Shown here: positions 36,848 to 47,034 of the stretch, piece after piece
Layout of the letters: each line of letters starts with the position of its first letter
Numbering within the stretch: the stretch's first letter is position 1
Assembly (NCBI GenBank): GCA_016931615.1
Contig: JAFGEL010000065.1
Span: 1 to 64,000, forward strand
Direction: 5' to 3'
DNA: 64,000 bases
Origin: Desulfuromonadales bacterium
GTDB lineage: Bacteria; Desulfobacterota; Desulfuromonadia; Desulfuromonadales; Geopsychrobacteraceae
The notes under the pieces: model-generated
Seen by the model: only the letters and a program-made list of their open reading frames with translations
What the model was told of the DNA's origin: nothing
The model's database searches: none
Program-made: the position numbers and the translations under genes

Positions 36848-36876
36848 GACATCGCATTGAATGTCGTAAGATGTCG
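36848..36876. promoter_or_regulatory. Repeats upstream of the cytochrome gene, candidate operator
   Basis: GACAT-N8-ATGTC forms an inverted repeat, and ATGTCG recurs exactly 10 bases later (36861 and 36871), so the copies lie on one face of the helix. They lie about 80-110 bases before the cytochrome start. The binding protein is unknown. Confidence 0.35.
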
Positions 36877-36957
36877 ACAAAGAATTACCTGATTTCAGTC
36901 AGTTGGGAAAATTATCGGAAAGACCAGAGCCAAGCATGGCGAACGGGTATTCCTATG

Positions 36958-36987
36958 TTTACAGCATGACCGGCACTCTGTTAGAAT
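36958..36987 (+). promoter_or_regulatory. Promoter for the Xre-family gene
   Basis: TTTACA and TAGAAT with 18-base spacing, 28 bases before the start at 37016. Confidence 0.5.
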
Positions 36988-37015
36988 CCTGCAATCCTCT
37001 TTTTTAAGGCGTTTC

Positions 37016-37933
37016 ATGGACTCAATACCATCTCAATCTGTTGCGATCGATGGTCACAGTGTTCGCAGGATCAGAGAAGAAAAGCGCTTGACCCAGCTCT
37101 ACGTAGCCAAAGTGGTCGGGGTCACAACAGATACGGTTTCGCGCTGGGAGAATAATCGCTATCCGACAATTCGTCGTGACAACGCGATAAATCTGGCCGA
37201 GGCTCTTGAGGTGGAGCTCGATGATATTCTCAAGCACGATCTCGAAACCGACGCTTCTTTGGCTGAGTTACCGCGTGAAAGTAGAAATGTCTATAAAAGT
37301 GTCATCACCGGGGTCGCCCTGCTGGTTATATTAATAGCAGCGATACTTTTGTGGGTGCGACAGCAACCCGGGGCCTCTCCACTGATTCAAGCGCGAAGGA
37401 TTGTTCCGAATTTCGGGGCGGATGGCAGCCGAATTTTAATTCAGGTTCAGATTTCGAGTGGAAAGCCGCTGAAAGGGATGATCCTGAAGGAGAAATTTCC
37501 GCCGGGCTGGCAGCTGATTGACTCGGTTCCCGTTGCCTCGAGCGTGGAGGCTGAAGCGGGTGGCGCACGGTGGATTTTCAGAAACCCCGCCCAGGAGATG
37601 AAAGTCTATTATCTGCTCCGGATAGACCAGCGCGATGGGGTGGATGATGAGGCCCAGATCAGCGGTGAAGTCATCGCCAATCCGGATGGTTCGCATACCG
37701 TGGTGGCCCTTGAACAGGATGGCCGGATCAAGATCAAACCACGCCACTGGGCTGACCGCAACGGTGATATGGTTATTGATGACCTGGAAATTCTGGCCGT
37801 ATCTGAGTTAACGGAAACCACCGGGGACCTTGATCTTGAATGGGACTTGATTGAAGAAATCTGGGAAGAGGGGAGTTATTCCTGGGATCCCGAAAAAAAA
37901 GTCTTCACCCCGGTCCCGCAGCCAAACGATTAA
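37016..37933 (+). CDS. Membrane-anchored Xre-type protein with EF-hand-like C-terminus
   Basis: 305 residues. Residues about 12-66 are an Xre-type helix-turn-helix (VRRIREEKRLTQLYVAKVVGVTTDTVSRWENNRYP). One membrane helix follows at about 97-115 (SVITGVALLVILIAAILLWV). The C-terminal part, probably periplasmic, has beta-rich LILQVQISSGKPLKGMILKEKFPPGW and, at 247-258, DRNGDMVIDDLE, a good EF-hand calcium loop. This layout suggests an anchored DNA-binding protein that senses outside conditions. No partner or target is evident. Confidence 0.85.
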   Translation: MDSIPSQSVAIDGHSVRRIREEKRLTQLYVAKVVGVTTDTVSRWENNRYPTIRRDNAINLAEALEVELDDILKHDLETDASLAELPRESRNVYKSVITGVALLVILIAAILLWVRQQPGASPLIQARRIVPNFGADGSRILIQVQISSGKPLKGMILKEKFPPGWQLIDSVPVASSVEAEAGGARWIFRNPAQEMKVYYLLRIDQRDGVDDEAQISGEVIANPDGSHTVVALEQDGRIKIKPRHWADRNGDMVIDDLEILAVSELTETTGDLDLEWDLIEEIWEEGSYSWDPEKKVFTPVPQPND

Positions 37934-37957
37934 ATTTTCTACGCGAATAAAAAGACT

Positions 37958-37986
37958 TTGACAACCTTTGGCGTGGTTTTTAGAAT
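37958..37986 (+). promoter_or_regulatory. Promoter for the polyprenyl synthase gene
   Basis: A perfect TTGACA, 17 bases, then TAGAAT, 84 bases before the start at 38070. Confidence 0.65.
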
Positions 37987-38069
37987 ATCGGTTCCGCTGG
38001 GTGTCTTGAGGTGGGGCGAGGCTGAATGAGAATCTTTTTCTTTATATTTTAAAGGCTTGTGCATTTATT

Positions 38070-39038
38070 ATGGAATCAGTCGTTGCTCTGTTGAAAGATG
38101 ATATGCTCGCTGTTGAGAAGCAGTTTGAAAAACACCTGGCTTCCGATGTGCAGTTGATCAGCCAGGTAGGTCAATATGTTCTTTCCAGCGGCGGTAAGCG
38201 TATCCGTCCCATGCTGCTCATCCTGGCGTCCCGCCTGGGTCATTATCGCGGCGATAAGCATATCGAACTGGCCAGCGTGGTTGAATTTATTCATACTGCC
38301 ACCCTGCTGCATGATGATGTTGTTGATAGTGCCAGTCTGCGTCGGGGCAACCGTTCAGCTAATTCTGTCTGGGGAAATCAGGCCTCCGTGCTGGTGGGGG
38401 ATTTTCTTTTTGCCAAATCCTTTTCGGTGATGGTCGGTTCTGAAAGTCTTAAAATCCTGCAGATTCTTTCGGATACCACAACCCAGCTGGCGGAAGGTGA
38501 AATCCTCCAACTGATTAATACCTGTGACCTTGATGTCAATGAGCAACGTTATCTGCAGGTCGTCCGTGATAAAACCGCCATTCTGATCGCTGCCGCCTGT
38601 CAGGTCGGAGGGGTTCTTGCCGGCGTTGACGAACAGAAAGAAGCTGCTCTGCGCGAATTCGGTCTGGAAATCGGCACGGCATTTCAGTTGATGGATGATG
38701 CTCTCGATTACGTGGCCGATCAGGAAGATTTCGGTAAGGAAAAAGGGCACGACCTGTATGAAGGCAAGATGACTCTGCCGCTTATTCACGTCTATGCTTC
38801 AGCGGATGATGGAGAGCGGCGTGAAATTGCCAGAATCGTTGAAGCGGAAGAGCTGAGTAAGCAGGACCTTGCCTATGTTTGTCAGCTGATTGAAGTGCGC
38901 GGCGGGATCGAATACACGCGGAAAAAAGCCCAGGAGAGAATTGACAAAGCCAAACGACAGCTCGAGATCTTCCCTGATTCACAGATTCGACAGGCACTCT
39001 TTACCCTTGCCGACTTTGTTGTGGCCCGCAATAAGTAA
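38070..39038 (+). CDS. Long-chain polyprenyl diphosphate synthase
   Basis: 322 residues. Substrate-binding GGKRIRPMLLILASRL, first Asp-rich motif LLHDDVVDSASLRRG and second LMDDALDYV. It elongates FPP with IPP to the side chain of menaquinone or ubiquinone (octaprenyl-type). It is a second prenyltransferase of the window beside IspA at 22169. The residue before the first DDxxD, and so the chain length, is not decided here. Confidence 0.9.
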   Translation: MESVVALLKDDMLAVEKQFEKHLASDVQLISQVGQYVLSSGGKRIRPMLLILASRLGHYRGDKHIELASVVEFIHTATLLHDDVVDSASLRRGNRSANSVWGNQASVLVGDFLFAKSFSVMVGSESLKILQILSDTTTQLAEGEILQLINTCDLDVNEQRYLQVVRDKTAILIAAACQVGGVLAGVDEQKEAALREFGLEIGTAFQLMDDALDYVADQEDFGKEKGHDLYEGKMTLPLIHVYASADDGERREIARIVEAEELSKQDLAYVCQLIEVRGGIEYTRKKAQERIDKAKRQLEIFPDSQIRQALFTLADFVVARNK

Positions 39039-39101
39039 CTCACTTCTGCAGCCAGCCTCTGCCGCTAGGACTCAGTCGCGTTTTCGTCTATACTCCCAAT
39101 C

Positions 39102-41624
39102 ATGTTACGTTTGAATCTGCATAGAAAAGTCCTTGGGGCCTTCCTTCTCTTATCCCTGGTTCCCCTGGGATTTCTGCTGTTCAATTCACAACACAGTTTA
39201 CGCCTGGTTGAAGGGATTCTGCGTCAAAGAACGACTGAAGCGTTGGATTCCCAGGCGGCCAGAGCCCTTGAACAAAGGGCGCAAATGGTGGCGCTTCAGG
39301 TTTCCTCTTTTCTCCATGAGGTTGAAGGTGATCTTCTTGATTTAGCCCTGTTGCCCCAAGCAGAAGAGGTGTATCTCGATTTCTGCTGGAGCCATCAGCG
39401 TGACCTCTGGTTTCGTCGCGGAACCAACCAATCTCCGATCGAAGTTCGTGAAAAGATGCTTCTCTACAGCGAACTGACGTATATCGATTCTTCAGGAATG
39501 GAAAAACTACGTGTCGTAGATGGCCGTCCCAGTCACCAGTACCGTAATGTCGCTGACCCCCGACAGACAACTTACAAGCATGAAACCTATTTTCAGCAGA
39601 CGGCCAAACTCATCAAGGGTCAGATCTGGGTTTCACGCCTGAATGGCTGGTATGTCAGCCGCGATGAGCAGTTGAGAGGCGCGGAAACGCCCCTTGAAGC
39701 CGTTCAGGGGACACCCTACCGCGGTGTGATCCGTTTCGCCACGCCGATATATCGCGATGAGCAATTTCAAGGGATTGTGATGCTGTCCCTCGATCACCGC
39801 CATCTGATGGAATTTACCCAGCACATCAACCCGATTGGCGACGAAGACGTGGTTTTTCCATCTTATGCCAGTGGTAACTATGCCTTCATGTTTGATGATG
39901 ACGGGTGGACGATTGCTCATCCGAAATACTGGGATATACGTGGTTATGACTCCACGGGAAAACTGGTCCCGGCTTATACCGAACAAACTCCAGAGGAGGA
40001 CATTCGGGCAGGTAGAATTCCTTTTAATTTGCTGGCTGCCGGATTTATTCACCCCAACTATCCCAAAGCGGCCGAGGCCGTCAGGCTGGGCAAGTCGGGC
40101 GTTCTGGACACGACAAATATCGGCGGTTCTAATAAAATCATGGCCTTCGCCCCGATTCGTTACGCCCAGGGGGTGTATGAACAATTCGGGGTTTTCGGTG
40201 GTATCACTATCGGGGCGGAAATCGATCAGTTTCACCAGCCTGCTGTTGCGGCTGCCGAGTTGATCGAGCATGAAATCAATAATTACCTGATGCAGTCCTG
40301 GCTGGTGATCTCGTTGACGATCTTTTTTGTTGTCGCTTCAGCGTATATGTTGTCGAACAGTATTGTTCGTCCGCTGCTGTCATTGACGGAGGGGACGCGA
40401 AGAATGATTCACGGACACATGACTCCCCAGGTCAAGGTGCGCACAAACGATGAAGTCGGAGCCCTGGCGGAATCCTTCAACAATATGGTTGATGAGCTCA
40501 ATCAGCGACGTCAGAGATTGCTGCAAACTCTTCAGGCCTTGCGTCTGTCGCGTAAAGAAATTATCCGTGAGCGTAATTTCAAGGATACGGTCTTTGAAAA
40601 TATAGAAACGGGGCTCATGACCTTTGATGCCGAACGTAAAGTCACATCGGTCAATGGACCAGCCTGCCAGATCCTGCACGTCAGCAGGCCGGGCAAGAAT
40701 TGTGACTGGCAGACTTTGCTGGCCGACTGGCCTGAGCTGCTTGATGTGCTGAGAGACTGGTTTTCCGCCAGTGAAGCCGGGGAGGAGAGGACGTTCCGCC
40801 TCTATGTGCCCCTGGAAAGGCAGGGGCAGCATCTGACCTATCGCATTGCCATGTTCCCCCTGAGTTTCCGTCAGCAGGACGGTTGGCTGGTGACTATCGA
40901 AGATTTAACCGAACGGGTCAATATGCGTCAGCAGATGGCGCGCATGGACCGTCTGGCGTCACTGGGGCGGATGTCGGCGGGGATTGCCCATGAAGTACGT
41001 AATCCGCTGACAGGTGTCAGCCTGCTGCTTGATGAACTGCATGATCGTCTGCTGGGGCAGGAAACGGACCAGCAGCTGATTCGGCGCGCGCTTGGGGAGA
41101 TTGAACGGCTCGAAGCTCTCGTCAACGAAATGCTGCATTTTTCGACCATGCCGGAACCACAGCTCGCTATGGGACAGATTGCCGAGGTCATTCAGGACTC
41201 GCTCTTTCTTCTGCGTAAGCAGTGCCAGAGGCAGAAGGTCGTTCTGGTCGAAAAGATAGCGCCGGATCTTCCTGATATTATGATGGATGCGGACCGCATT
41301 AAGCAGGTGCTTCTTAATCTTTTCAACAATGCCCTGGAAGCGATGCCCCAGGGAGGGGAATTAACCATCCATGTCCGGTCGTTAAAAGATTCTATCCAGA
41401 TAGAAATCAAAGATACCGGCGTGGGGATTGCTGAAGAACGACTGCCGTTGATTTTTGAGCCGTTTTTTACCAGCAAAGGTCAGGGGACCGGTCTCGGCCT
41501 GGCCATAAGTTACAATATTATCTCTGATCATGGCGGTGAGCTGAGTATCAACAGTAAACTCGGTTCTGGAACCATTGCTGTGATCAGCCTTCCCATCAAA
41601 TCTTATGGCGAAAATAAGCCATGA
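39102..41624 (+). CDS. Membrane sensor histidine kinase
   Basis: 840 residues. Membrane helix about 8-25 ([17 protein letters not shown]), a large periplasmic sensor (about 30-400, Cache-like in outline), a second helix at about 402-422, HAMP to about 475, PAS about 500-605, then HisKA with H630 in [15 protein letters not shown]. The HATPase has [41 protein letters not shown]. The sequence resembles AtoS/ZraS-type kinases that pair with sigma-54 activators; the response regulator follows at 41751. Confidence 0.93.
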   Translation: MLRLNLHRKVLGAFLLLSLVPLGFLLFNSQHSLRLVEGILRQRTTEALDSQAARALEQRAQMVALQVSSFLHEVEGDLLDLALLPQAEEVYLDFCWSHQRDLWFRRGTNQSPIEVREKMLLYSELTYIDSSGMEKLRVVDGRPSHQYRNVADPRQTTYKHETYFQQTAKLIKGQIWVSRLNGWYVSRDEQLRGAETPLEAVQGTPYRGVIRFATPIYRDEQFQGIVMLSLDHRHLMEFTQHINPIGDEDVVFPSYASGNYAFMFDDDGWTIAHPKYWDIRGYDSTGKLVPAYTEQTPEEDIRAGRIPFNLLAAGFIHPNYPKAAEAVRLGKSGVLDTTNIGGSNKIMAFAPIRYAQGVYEQFGVFGGITIGAEIDQFHQPAVAAAELIEHEINNYLMQSWLVISLTIFFVVASAYMLSNSIVRPLLSLTEGTRRMIHGHMTPQVKVRTNDEVGALAESFNNMVDELNQRRQRLLQTLQALRLSRKEIIRERNFKDTVFENIETGLMTFDAERKVTSVNGPACQILHVSRPGKNCDWQTLLADWPELLDVLRDWFSASEAGEERTFRLYVPLERQGQHLTYRIAMFPLSFRQQDGWLVTIEDLTERVNMRQQMARMDRLASLGRMSAGIAHEVRNPLTGVSLLLDELHDRLLGQETDQQLIRRALGEIERLEALVNEMLHFSTMPEPQLAMGQIAEVIQDSLFLLRKQCQRQKVVLVEKIAPDLPDIMMDADRIKQVLLNLFNNALEAMPQGGELTIHVRSLKDSIQIEIKDTGVGIAEERLPLIFEPFFTSKGQGTGLGLAISYNIISDHGGELSINSKLGSGTIAVISLPIKSYGENKP

Positions 41625-41650
41625 GCTAAGGATCTCCCAGGTATCTTCGC

Positions 41651-41672
41651 AGCCATTTTTTTCGAAATGGCT
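41651..41672. repeat. Inverted repeat AGCCATTT...AAATGGCT in the kinase-regulator gap
   Basis: 8-bp arms with a six-base loop. The AGCCAT/ATGGCT ends are shared with the inverted repeat at 43120-43150. It lacks a downstream T-run, so a terminator is unlikely. Confidence 0.4.
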
Positions 41673-41750
41673 AAAAATCACCATTTTTCTTGAGAATTTT
41701 AAAAATTTCTGATTTTATCTGTGCATATCTGACGTGGCTGGAGTTGACGC

Positions 41751-43121
41751 ATGGAAAAAATCCTGATTGTAGATGATGAAGCTTTTATTCGTGAAAATCT
41801 TGAGCGAATTATTGCCGAAGATGGCTACCGACCGCTATCGACTGACGATCCGGAGCACGCTATTCGGATTGTCGCGGAGGAAGACATCAGCCTGGTGCTG
41901 CTTGATCTGAATCTCGGCAGCAGTAGCGGTCTCGATGTGTTACGCTCAATGCGTGAGGTTGATCCTGATATTCTGGTCATCATCATTACCGGTTACGGAA
42001 CGGTAGAAAGTGCTGTTGAAGCATTAAAAATCGGGGCTTACGATTACATCAAAAAGCCTTTCAAGGCTGACGCCATTCACCTGATTGTTAAACTGGCCCT
42101 TGAAGCGCAAAATTTAAGACGCAAAGTTCGGCGCCTGTCAAAAGACAGCGACGGCATCAATATGGTTGGCAACAGCCCGGCGCTGTTACAGATTTTTCGC
42201 CAGATCCGTGAAGTGGCGAAACATGAATCGGCAACTGTTCTGATCACCGGTGACAGTGGTACAGGAAAAGAACTTGTGGCCCAGGCTATCCATAATTTGT
42301 CTCCCCGAAATGAGAAGCCCTTTGTTGAAATCAACTGTGGTTCGTTGCCTTACAATCTCCTTGAATCTGAGTTGTTCGGCCATGAACGGGGCGCTTTTAC
42401 CGATGCAAAAAACCGCAAGATCGGGTTGTTTGAAGAAGCTGACCACGGGACAATTTTTCTCGATGAAATCGGTGAAATGGACTTGAGCCTGCAGGTCAAG
42501 CTGCTGCGCGTTCTGGAGGATCGCAAAATCCGCCGGCTCGGCGGCAATCGTAATATTGACATCAATGTTCGTATCGTCGCAGCGACCAATGCTGAACTGA
42601 AGGAAGCGATTGAGCATAAGGAATTTCGTGAAGATCTCTATTACCGTCTAAACGTTTTTCCCATTCATATCCCCCCGCTCAGAGAACGGCGGGAGGATAT
42701 CCCCATTCTGCTTGAGTATTTCCTGCAACGTTTCAGCAAGGAATTCAACCGCTCGATGAAGGGTTTCAGCCGTGACGCACTCGATCTGATGATGCGCTAT
42801 CATTGGCCGGGAAATGTGCGTGAGTTGCGTAACGTCGTTGAGCGGATCTGTATTATGCACAACGTTGAAAAAATCCAACCGGCTCAGCTCCCCAGAGAGA
42901 TCTGGGGGGAGGCACCCCAGAGTGAAATGCCGTTTAACTGTGAAATTCCCCCCGAAGGGATTGTCCTGGATGATGTTGTCTGCCAGGTCGAAAAAGAACT
43001 GGTTGAAAAAGCGTTTAAGATAACCGGCGGTAATGTTGCGAAGACAGCACGTCTCCTCAATGTGCCCCGTGGAACTCTGCGGTATAAATTGGAAAAGTAT
43101 CAGTTGGGTCCGGATCTTTAG
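41751..43121 (+). CDS. Sigma-54-dependent response regulator (NtrC family)
   Basis: 456 residues. Receiver domain 1-120 with phospho-accepting D52 in LVLLDLNLG. AAA+ domain about 135-375: Walker A GDSGTGKE, sigma-54-contact loop GAFTDAKN, Walker B TIFLDEIGEM, and R-finger motifs. C-terminal Fis-type helix-turn-helix: GGNVAKTARLLNVPRGTLRYKLEKYQL. It activates sigma-54 promoters after phosphorylation by the upstream kinase. A close -24/-12 element lies 168 bases past its stop, so that unit is a natural target candidate. Confidence 0.96.
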   Translation: MEKILIVDDEAFIRENLERIIAEDGYRPLSTDDPEHAIRIVAEEDISLVLLDLNLGSSSGLDVLRSMREVDPDILVIIITGYGTVESAVEALKIGAYDYIKKPFKADAIHLIVKLALEAQNLRRKVRRLSKDSDGINMVGNSPALLQIFRQIREVAKHESATVLITGDSGTGKELVAQAIHNLSPRNEKPFVEINCGSLPYNLLESELFGHERGAFTDAKNRKIGLFEEADHGTIFLDEIGEMDLSLQVKLLRVLEDRKIRRLGGNRNIDINVRIVAATNAELKEAIEHKEFREDLYYRLNVFPIHIPPLRERREDIPILLEYFLQRFSKEFNRSMKGFSRDALDLMMRYHWPGNVRELRNVVERICIMHNVEKIQPAQLPREIWGEAPQSEMPFNCEIPPEGIVLDDVVCQVEKELVEKAFKITGGNVAKTARLLNVPRGTLRYKLEKYQLGPDL

Positions 43122-43150
43122 CCATGCGGCAGCAAAGTGTCAGCATGGCT
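43120..43150. repeat. Inverted repeat at the end of the response regulator gene
   Basis: AGCCATGC and GCATGGCT are separated by 15 bases, starting at the stop codon and lying 140-170 bases before the sigma-54 promoter, a typical enhancer distance. It could instead be a weak terminator, but it lacks a T-run. Confidence 0.4.
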
Positions 43151-43288
43151 TATTTCCGCCACAATGCGCCATTTTTGAATATTTTTACTCAAGCAATGAA
43201 TGGTTATGCTCTTCCAGGAAACAGCTCAATGCCCGATGTGAAGGGGAAAACACCAGTTTATCAGGCCTGTCGGATTAAAGTCTGAAAT

Positions 43289-43303
43289 TGGTACAGGGTT
43301 TGC
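43289..43303 (+). promoter_or_regulatory. Sigma-54 (-24/-12) promoter
   Basis: TGGTACAGGGTTTGC has GG and GC exactly 10 bases apart and matches the sigma-54 consensus TGGCAC-N5-TTGC except for C-to-T at the fourth position. It is just downstream of a sigma-54 activator gene. No ORF follows; expected start of transcription is about 43315. Confidence 0.75.
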
Positions 43304-43314
43304 TTTAGGTTGAA

Positions 43315-43400
43315 CAGAATATACACAGCTCTCTCTCGTCCAACTTGATATTTGGACTTTAGCCCCGTTCCCGCCTCCTCCGGAACGGGGCATTTTTTTT
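43315..43400 (+). ncRNA. Candidate sigma-54-dependent small RNA
   Basis: About 86 bases from the predicted start to the end of the T-run. It has a CU-rich 5' single strand, a GTCCAA/TTGGAC hairpin (43338-43357), then the terminator GCCCCGTTCC/GGAACGGGGC (43362-43391) with 10-base loop CGCCTCCTCC and eight T. No RBS with an ORF lies within it. The two ends are what would be expected of a free-standing sRNA. The C-rich loop is complementary to Shine-Dalgarno sequence. Alternative: only a terminator of the regulator gene, with a chance -24/-12 match. Confidence 0.6.
43362..43400 (+). terminator. Terminator ending the sRNA candidate
   Basis: Ten uninterrupted pairs, loop of ten, then T x 8. It faces the convergent aor gene, whose stop is only seven bases away; on that strand there is no T-run. 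Confidence 0.92.
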
Positions 43401-43406
43401 ATCTCT

Positions 43407-45251
43407 TTAGATGCCTGTGCCGAGATCCTTGATTTCCCGATCAAACACTTCCCAGACCTTTGTGCTCAGTTCCGCCATAAATGTCGGATCGGCGAGGTTG
43501 GGCAGTTTGATGTGGGGATTGGGGTCTTTGCCGGCTTCTGCGGGCAGGCAGAACTCTTCCTTGGTGTAACCCTGGCGGAATTCCATCGTCATGCCTCGTA
43601 TGAAGGAGCGCCGCACGGCGTCCTTGATCTTTAAGGGGTCCACGTCAAGATTGAAGTCGCTCTTGAGGCAGTCGACAACCATCTGGGTGCCGATGCCTTG
43701 GGTGATGTCAAAGAATTTGCACAGGCCGATCAGGTCAAAACCGACAATATGCAGTTTGTCCTGAGTAATCGCCTGAACCCAGGAATCGATATCGGACTTG
43801 CCTTCGCGGATCAGGGTGCCGTAGGAGCCCATCGACATGTGGCCGCCGGCAATCGCCCAGCAGTAGCCGGGGTTGGTTTCCGGTTGGTAGGCAGGAAGTT
43901 CAAGGCCTTTGACATGGTAGGCGTATTCGGTGTCTCCGGTCTGGTGGGAGAGGCGCATGGAGCCCTGTCCGATCTCGGGATACTGGCCTTCTCCGGCGCC
44001 GATGATCAGGTCACGGATCTTGGCATAATCCCCGAAGGTCGCGCCATTGAGCAGCGGCTGTTCGGGGTGGCGTTCGTTGTAGGACAGCACATAGGCAACC
44101 GTGACGCCGAGGGAGATGGCGTCCATGCCGTAGTTGTCGCACAGCTGGATCAGTCGGCCGCCTTGACCGGCGTCGTGAATGCCGATATTGGTGCTGAGCA
44201 GGTTGAGGGGTTCATAGTCAAACTTGGCGATGAATTCCCCCTTGCTGCCGTCGGGGTTCTTTTCTGAAATATAGTTGTGACAGGTAATTCCGCAGCGGTA
44301 GCAGGCGGCGGATTCGATGTCATAGTCTTTCTCGACATTTTCCCGCAAGAGTTTTTCCGGCAGGTCATTGCCCTGGGGGCGGTAGTTGTTGACCGGTACG
44401 GCATGAAAAGGCTGCATGACATCGTAAGCAGCCCAGGTGCCGCCACCACCACCGCGTTTGATCGGCTGCAGGCGGGCGGAACCGCCGCCTTTGACGACAT
44501 TGATATTGACTTTTTTGACCGCGTCGGTCAGAGGTTTATTCTTGTCGTCACTCTGGGCGACCAGGGCGAGGACATTTTTATATCCCATGATGCTGCCCAT
44601 ACCGCCACGGCCGGCGAAACGCAGTTTGTCTTCTCCCGATTTGAGCTGATTCTCCGTTGATAAGGCGACGGCACCCATGTAGTTATTTTCCCAGTTTTCT
44701 CCGGCCTGGCCGATGGCGGCGAAGTGAGCGTCAGCATACTCTTTCTGCAGAACCATGATTTTGGCGTGGGTGCCCAGTCCAAGTAAATGATCAGCGGGTT
44801 TGAGCTCGATCTGCGGGCCGTTGGGGGTTTCTTTGATCAGCAGATAGACTGGTGCGCTGGAACGCTTTTCGAGGATCAGTTCGTCGAGTCCGGTCCATTT
44901 GAATTTGGCCCCGAACTTGCCGCTGCCGGTCGACCACATGGCGGCAGGCTTGCCGGCCAGGGAGCCTTTGATCGGGCTGTAACTGGAGAAGTAGGTGCGC
45001 AGGCCGGTCATGGCGCTGCTGCCGGTGAGCAGCCCGGTATTGATAATCAGGGGATTGTCTTCACAGTAGGCGCTGGTGATGGTGCGTTGGGCGAGCTGTT
45101 GAAAGGAGCGGCCGAAGCCGCCCAGAACGTCTTCTAGGTTCTGGCAGGGGACCTCTTCGAAGCGCTGCTCGCCGGTTTCCAGATTCAAGGTACAGCGGCG
45201 ATAGAAAATCAGTTCGGGATGAGCAACCGGGTCGGTGGTTTCAAAACGCAT
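43407..45251 (-). CDS. Aldehyde:ferredoxin oxidoreductase family protein
   Basis: 614 residues. Tungsten/molybdopterin enzyme with the 4Fe-4S cysteines in ACYRCGITCHN and DLIGLCKFF, and AOR landmarks GRGGMGSIMGYKN, VVKGGGSARLQ and EPLNLLSTNIGIHDAG. The family oxidises aldehydes to acids with ferredoxin or runs the reverse reaction. Strong RBS AAGGAGACC. It follows the MoaD-like gene by 33 bases. Substrate cannot be told by eye. Confidence 0.9.
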   Translation of the reverse strand: MRFETTDPVAHPELIFYRRCTLNLETGEQRFEEVPCQNLEDVLGGFGRSFQQLAQRTITSAYCEDNPLIINTGLLTGSSAMTGLRTYFSSYSPIKGSLAGKPAAMWSTGSGKFGAKFKWTGLDELILEKRSSAPVYLLIKETPNGPQIELKPADHLLGLGTHAKIMVLQKEYADAHFAAIGQAGENWENNYMGAVALSTENQLKSGEDKLRFAGRGGMGSIMGYKNVLALVAQSDDKNKPLTDAVKKVNINVVKGGGSARLQPIKRGGGGGTWAAYDVMQPFHAVPVNNYRPQGNDLPEKLLRENVEKDYDIESAACYRCGITCHNYISEKNPDGSKGEFIAKFDYEPLNLLSTNIGIHDAGQGGRLIQLCDNYGMDAISLGVTVAYVLSYNERHPEQPLLNGATFGDYAKIRDLIIGAGEGQYPEIGQGSMRLSHQTGDTEYAYHVKGLELPAYQPETNPGYCWAIAGGHMSMGSYGTLIREGKSDIDSWVQAITQDKLHIVGFDLIGLCKFFDITQGIGTQMVVDCLKSDFNLDVDPLKIKDAVRRSFIRGMTMEFRQGYTKEEFCLPAEAGKDPNPHIKLPNLADPTFMAELSTKVWEVFDREIKDLGTGI

Positions 45252-45284
45252 GAATGGTCTCCTTGGAATAACACAGTCTCCAAG

Positions 45285-45509
45285 CTACCCACCCTCAAGC
45301 AGGGGGAGCAGCATCAAGCTGTCACCGTCATTTAATTTGTCATCAGCGCCGGCATGGGTACCGTTAATCAGAATAATACCGAGCAGCTGTTCGGGGATTT
45401 TCAGATCATTGATAATCATCTGAACATTGCTTCCCGATGGGTAATGGCAGTCTTTTTCCTTAAAGCGTTCACGACGCAACACGCCGTGCAGGCTTACTGT
45501 GATCCGCAT
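45285..45509 (-). CDS. MoaD/ThiS-like ubiquitin-fold sulfur carrier
   Basis: 74 residues from the ATG four bases after the purB stop; the ORF track adds seven upstream residues. Begins MRITVSLHGVLRR and ends LLPLLEGG, the exposed diglycine that is adenylated and thiocarboxylated. Placed beside a tungstopterin enzyme, it probably supplies dithiolene sulfur for its cofactor, as MoaD does in molybdopterin synthase. ThiS-type function is possible but less likely here. Confidence 0.8.
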   Translation of the reverse strand: MRITVSLHGVLRRERFKEKDCHYPSGSNVQMIINDLKIPEQLLGIILINGTHAGADDKLNDGDSLMLLPLLEGG

Positions 45510-45513
45510 CGTT

Positions 45514-46893
<1,380 letters not shown>

Positions 46894-46903
46894 TTATCCC
46901 CGA

Positions 46904-46932
46904 ACTATAACTTTGGGGGCTTGTGCCTGCAA
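46904..46932 (-). promoter_or_regulatory. Promoter of purB-moaD-aor
   Basis: On the minus strand TTGCAG, 17 bases, TATAGT, about 35 bases before the purB start. Confidence 0.55.
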
Positions 46933-47034
46933 GTTTTTTGGGCCAAACCAAAGGTAAAATTTATCGGGGCCATCAGCTGTGAATTTATGTAGAATGAAGT
47001 AAACGCTTCGGGTCTTTTTAAGGGGAGTCAATTG

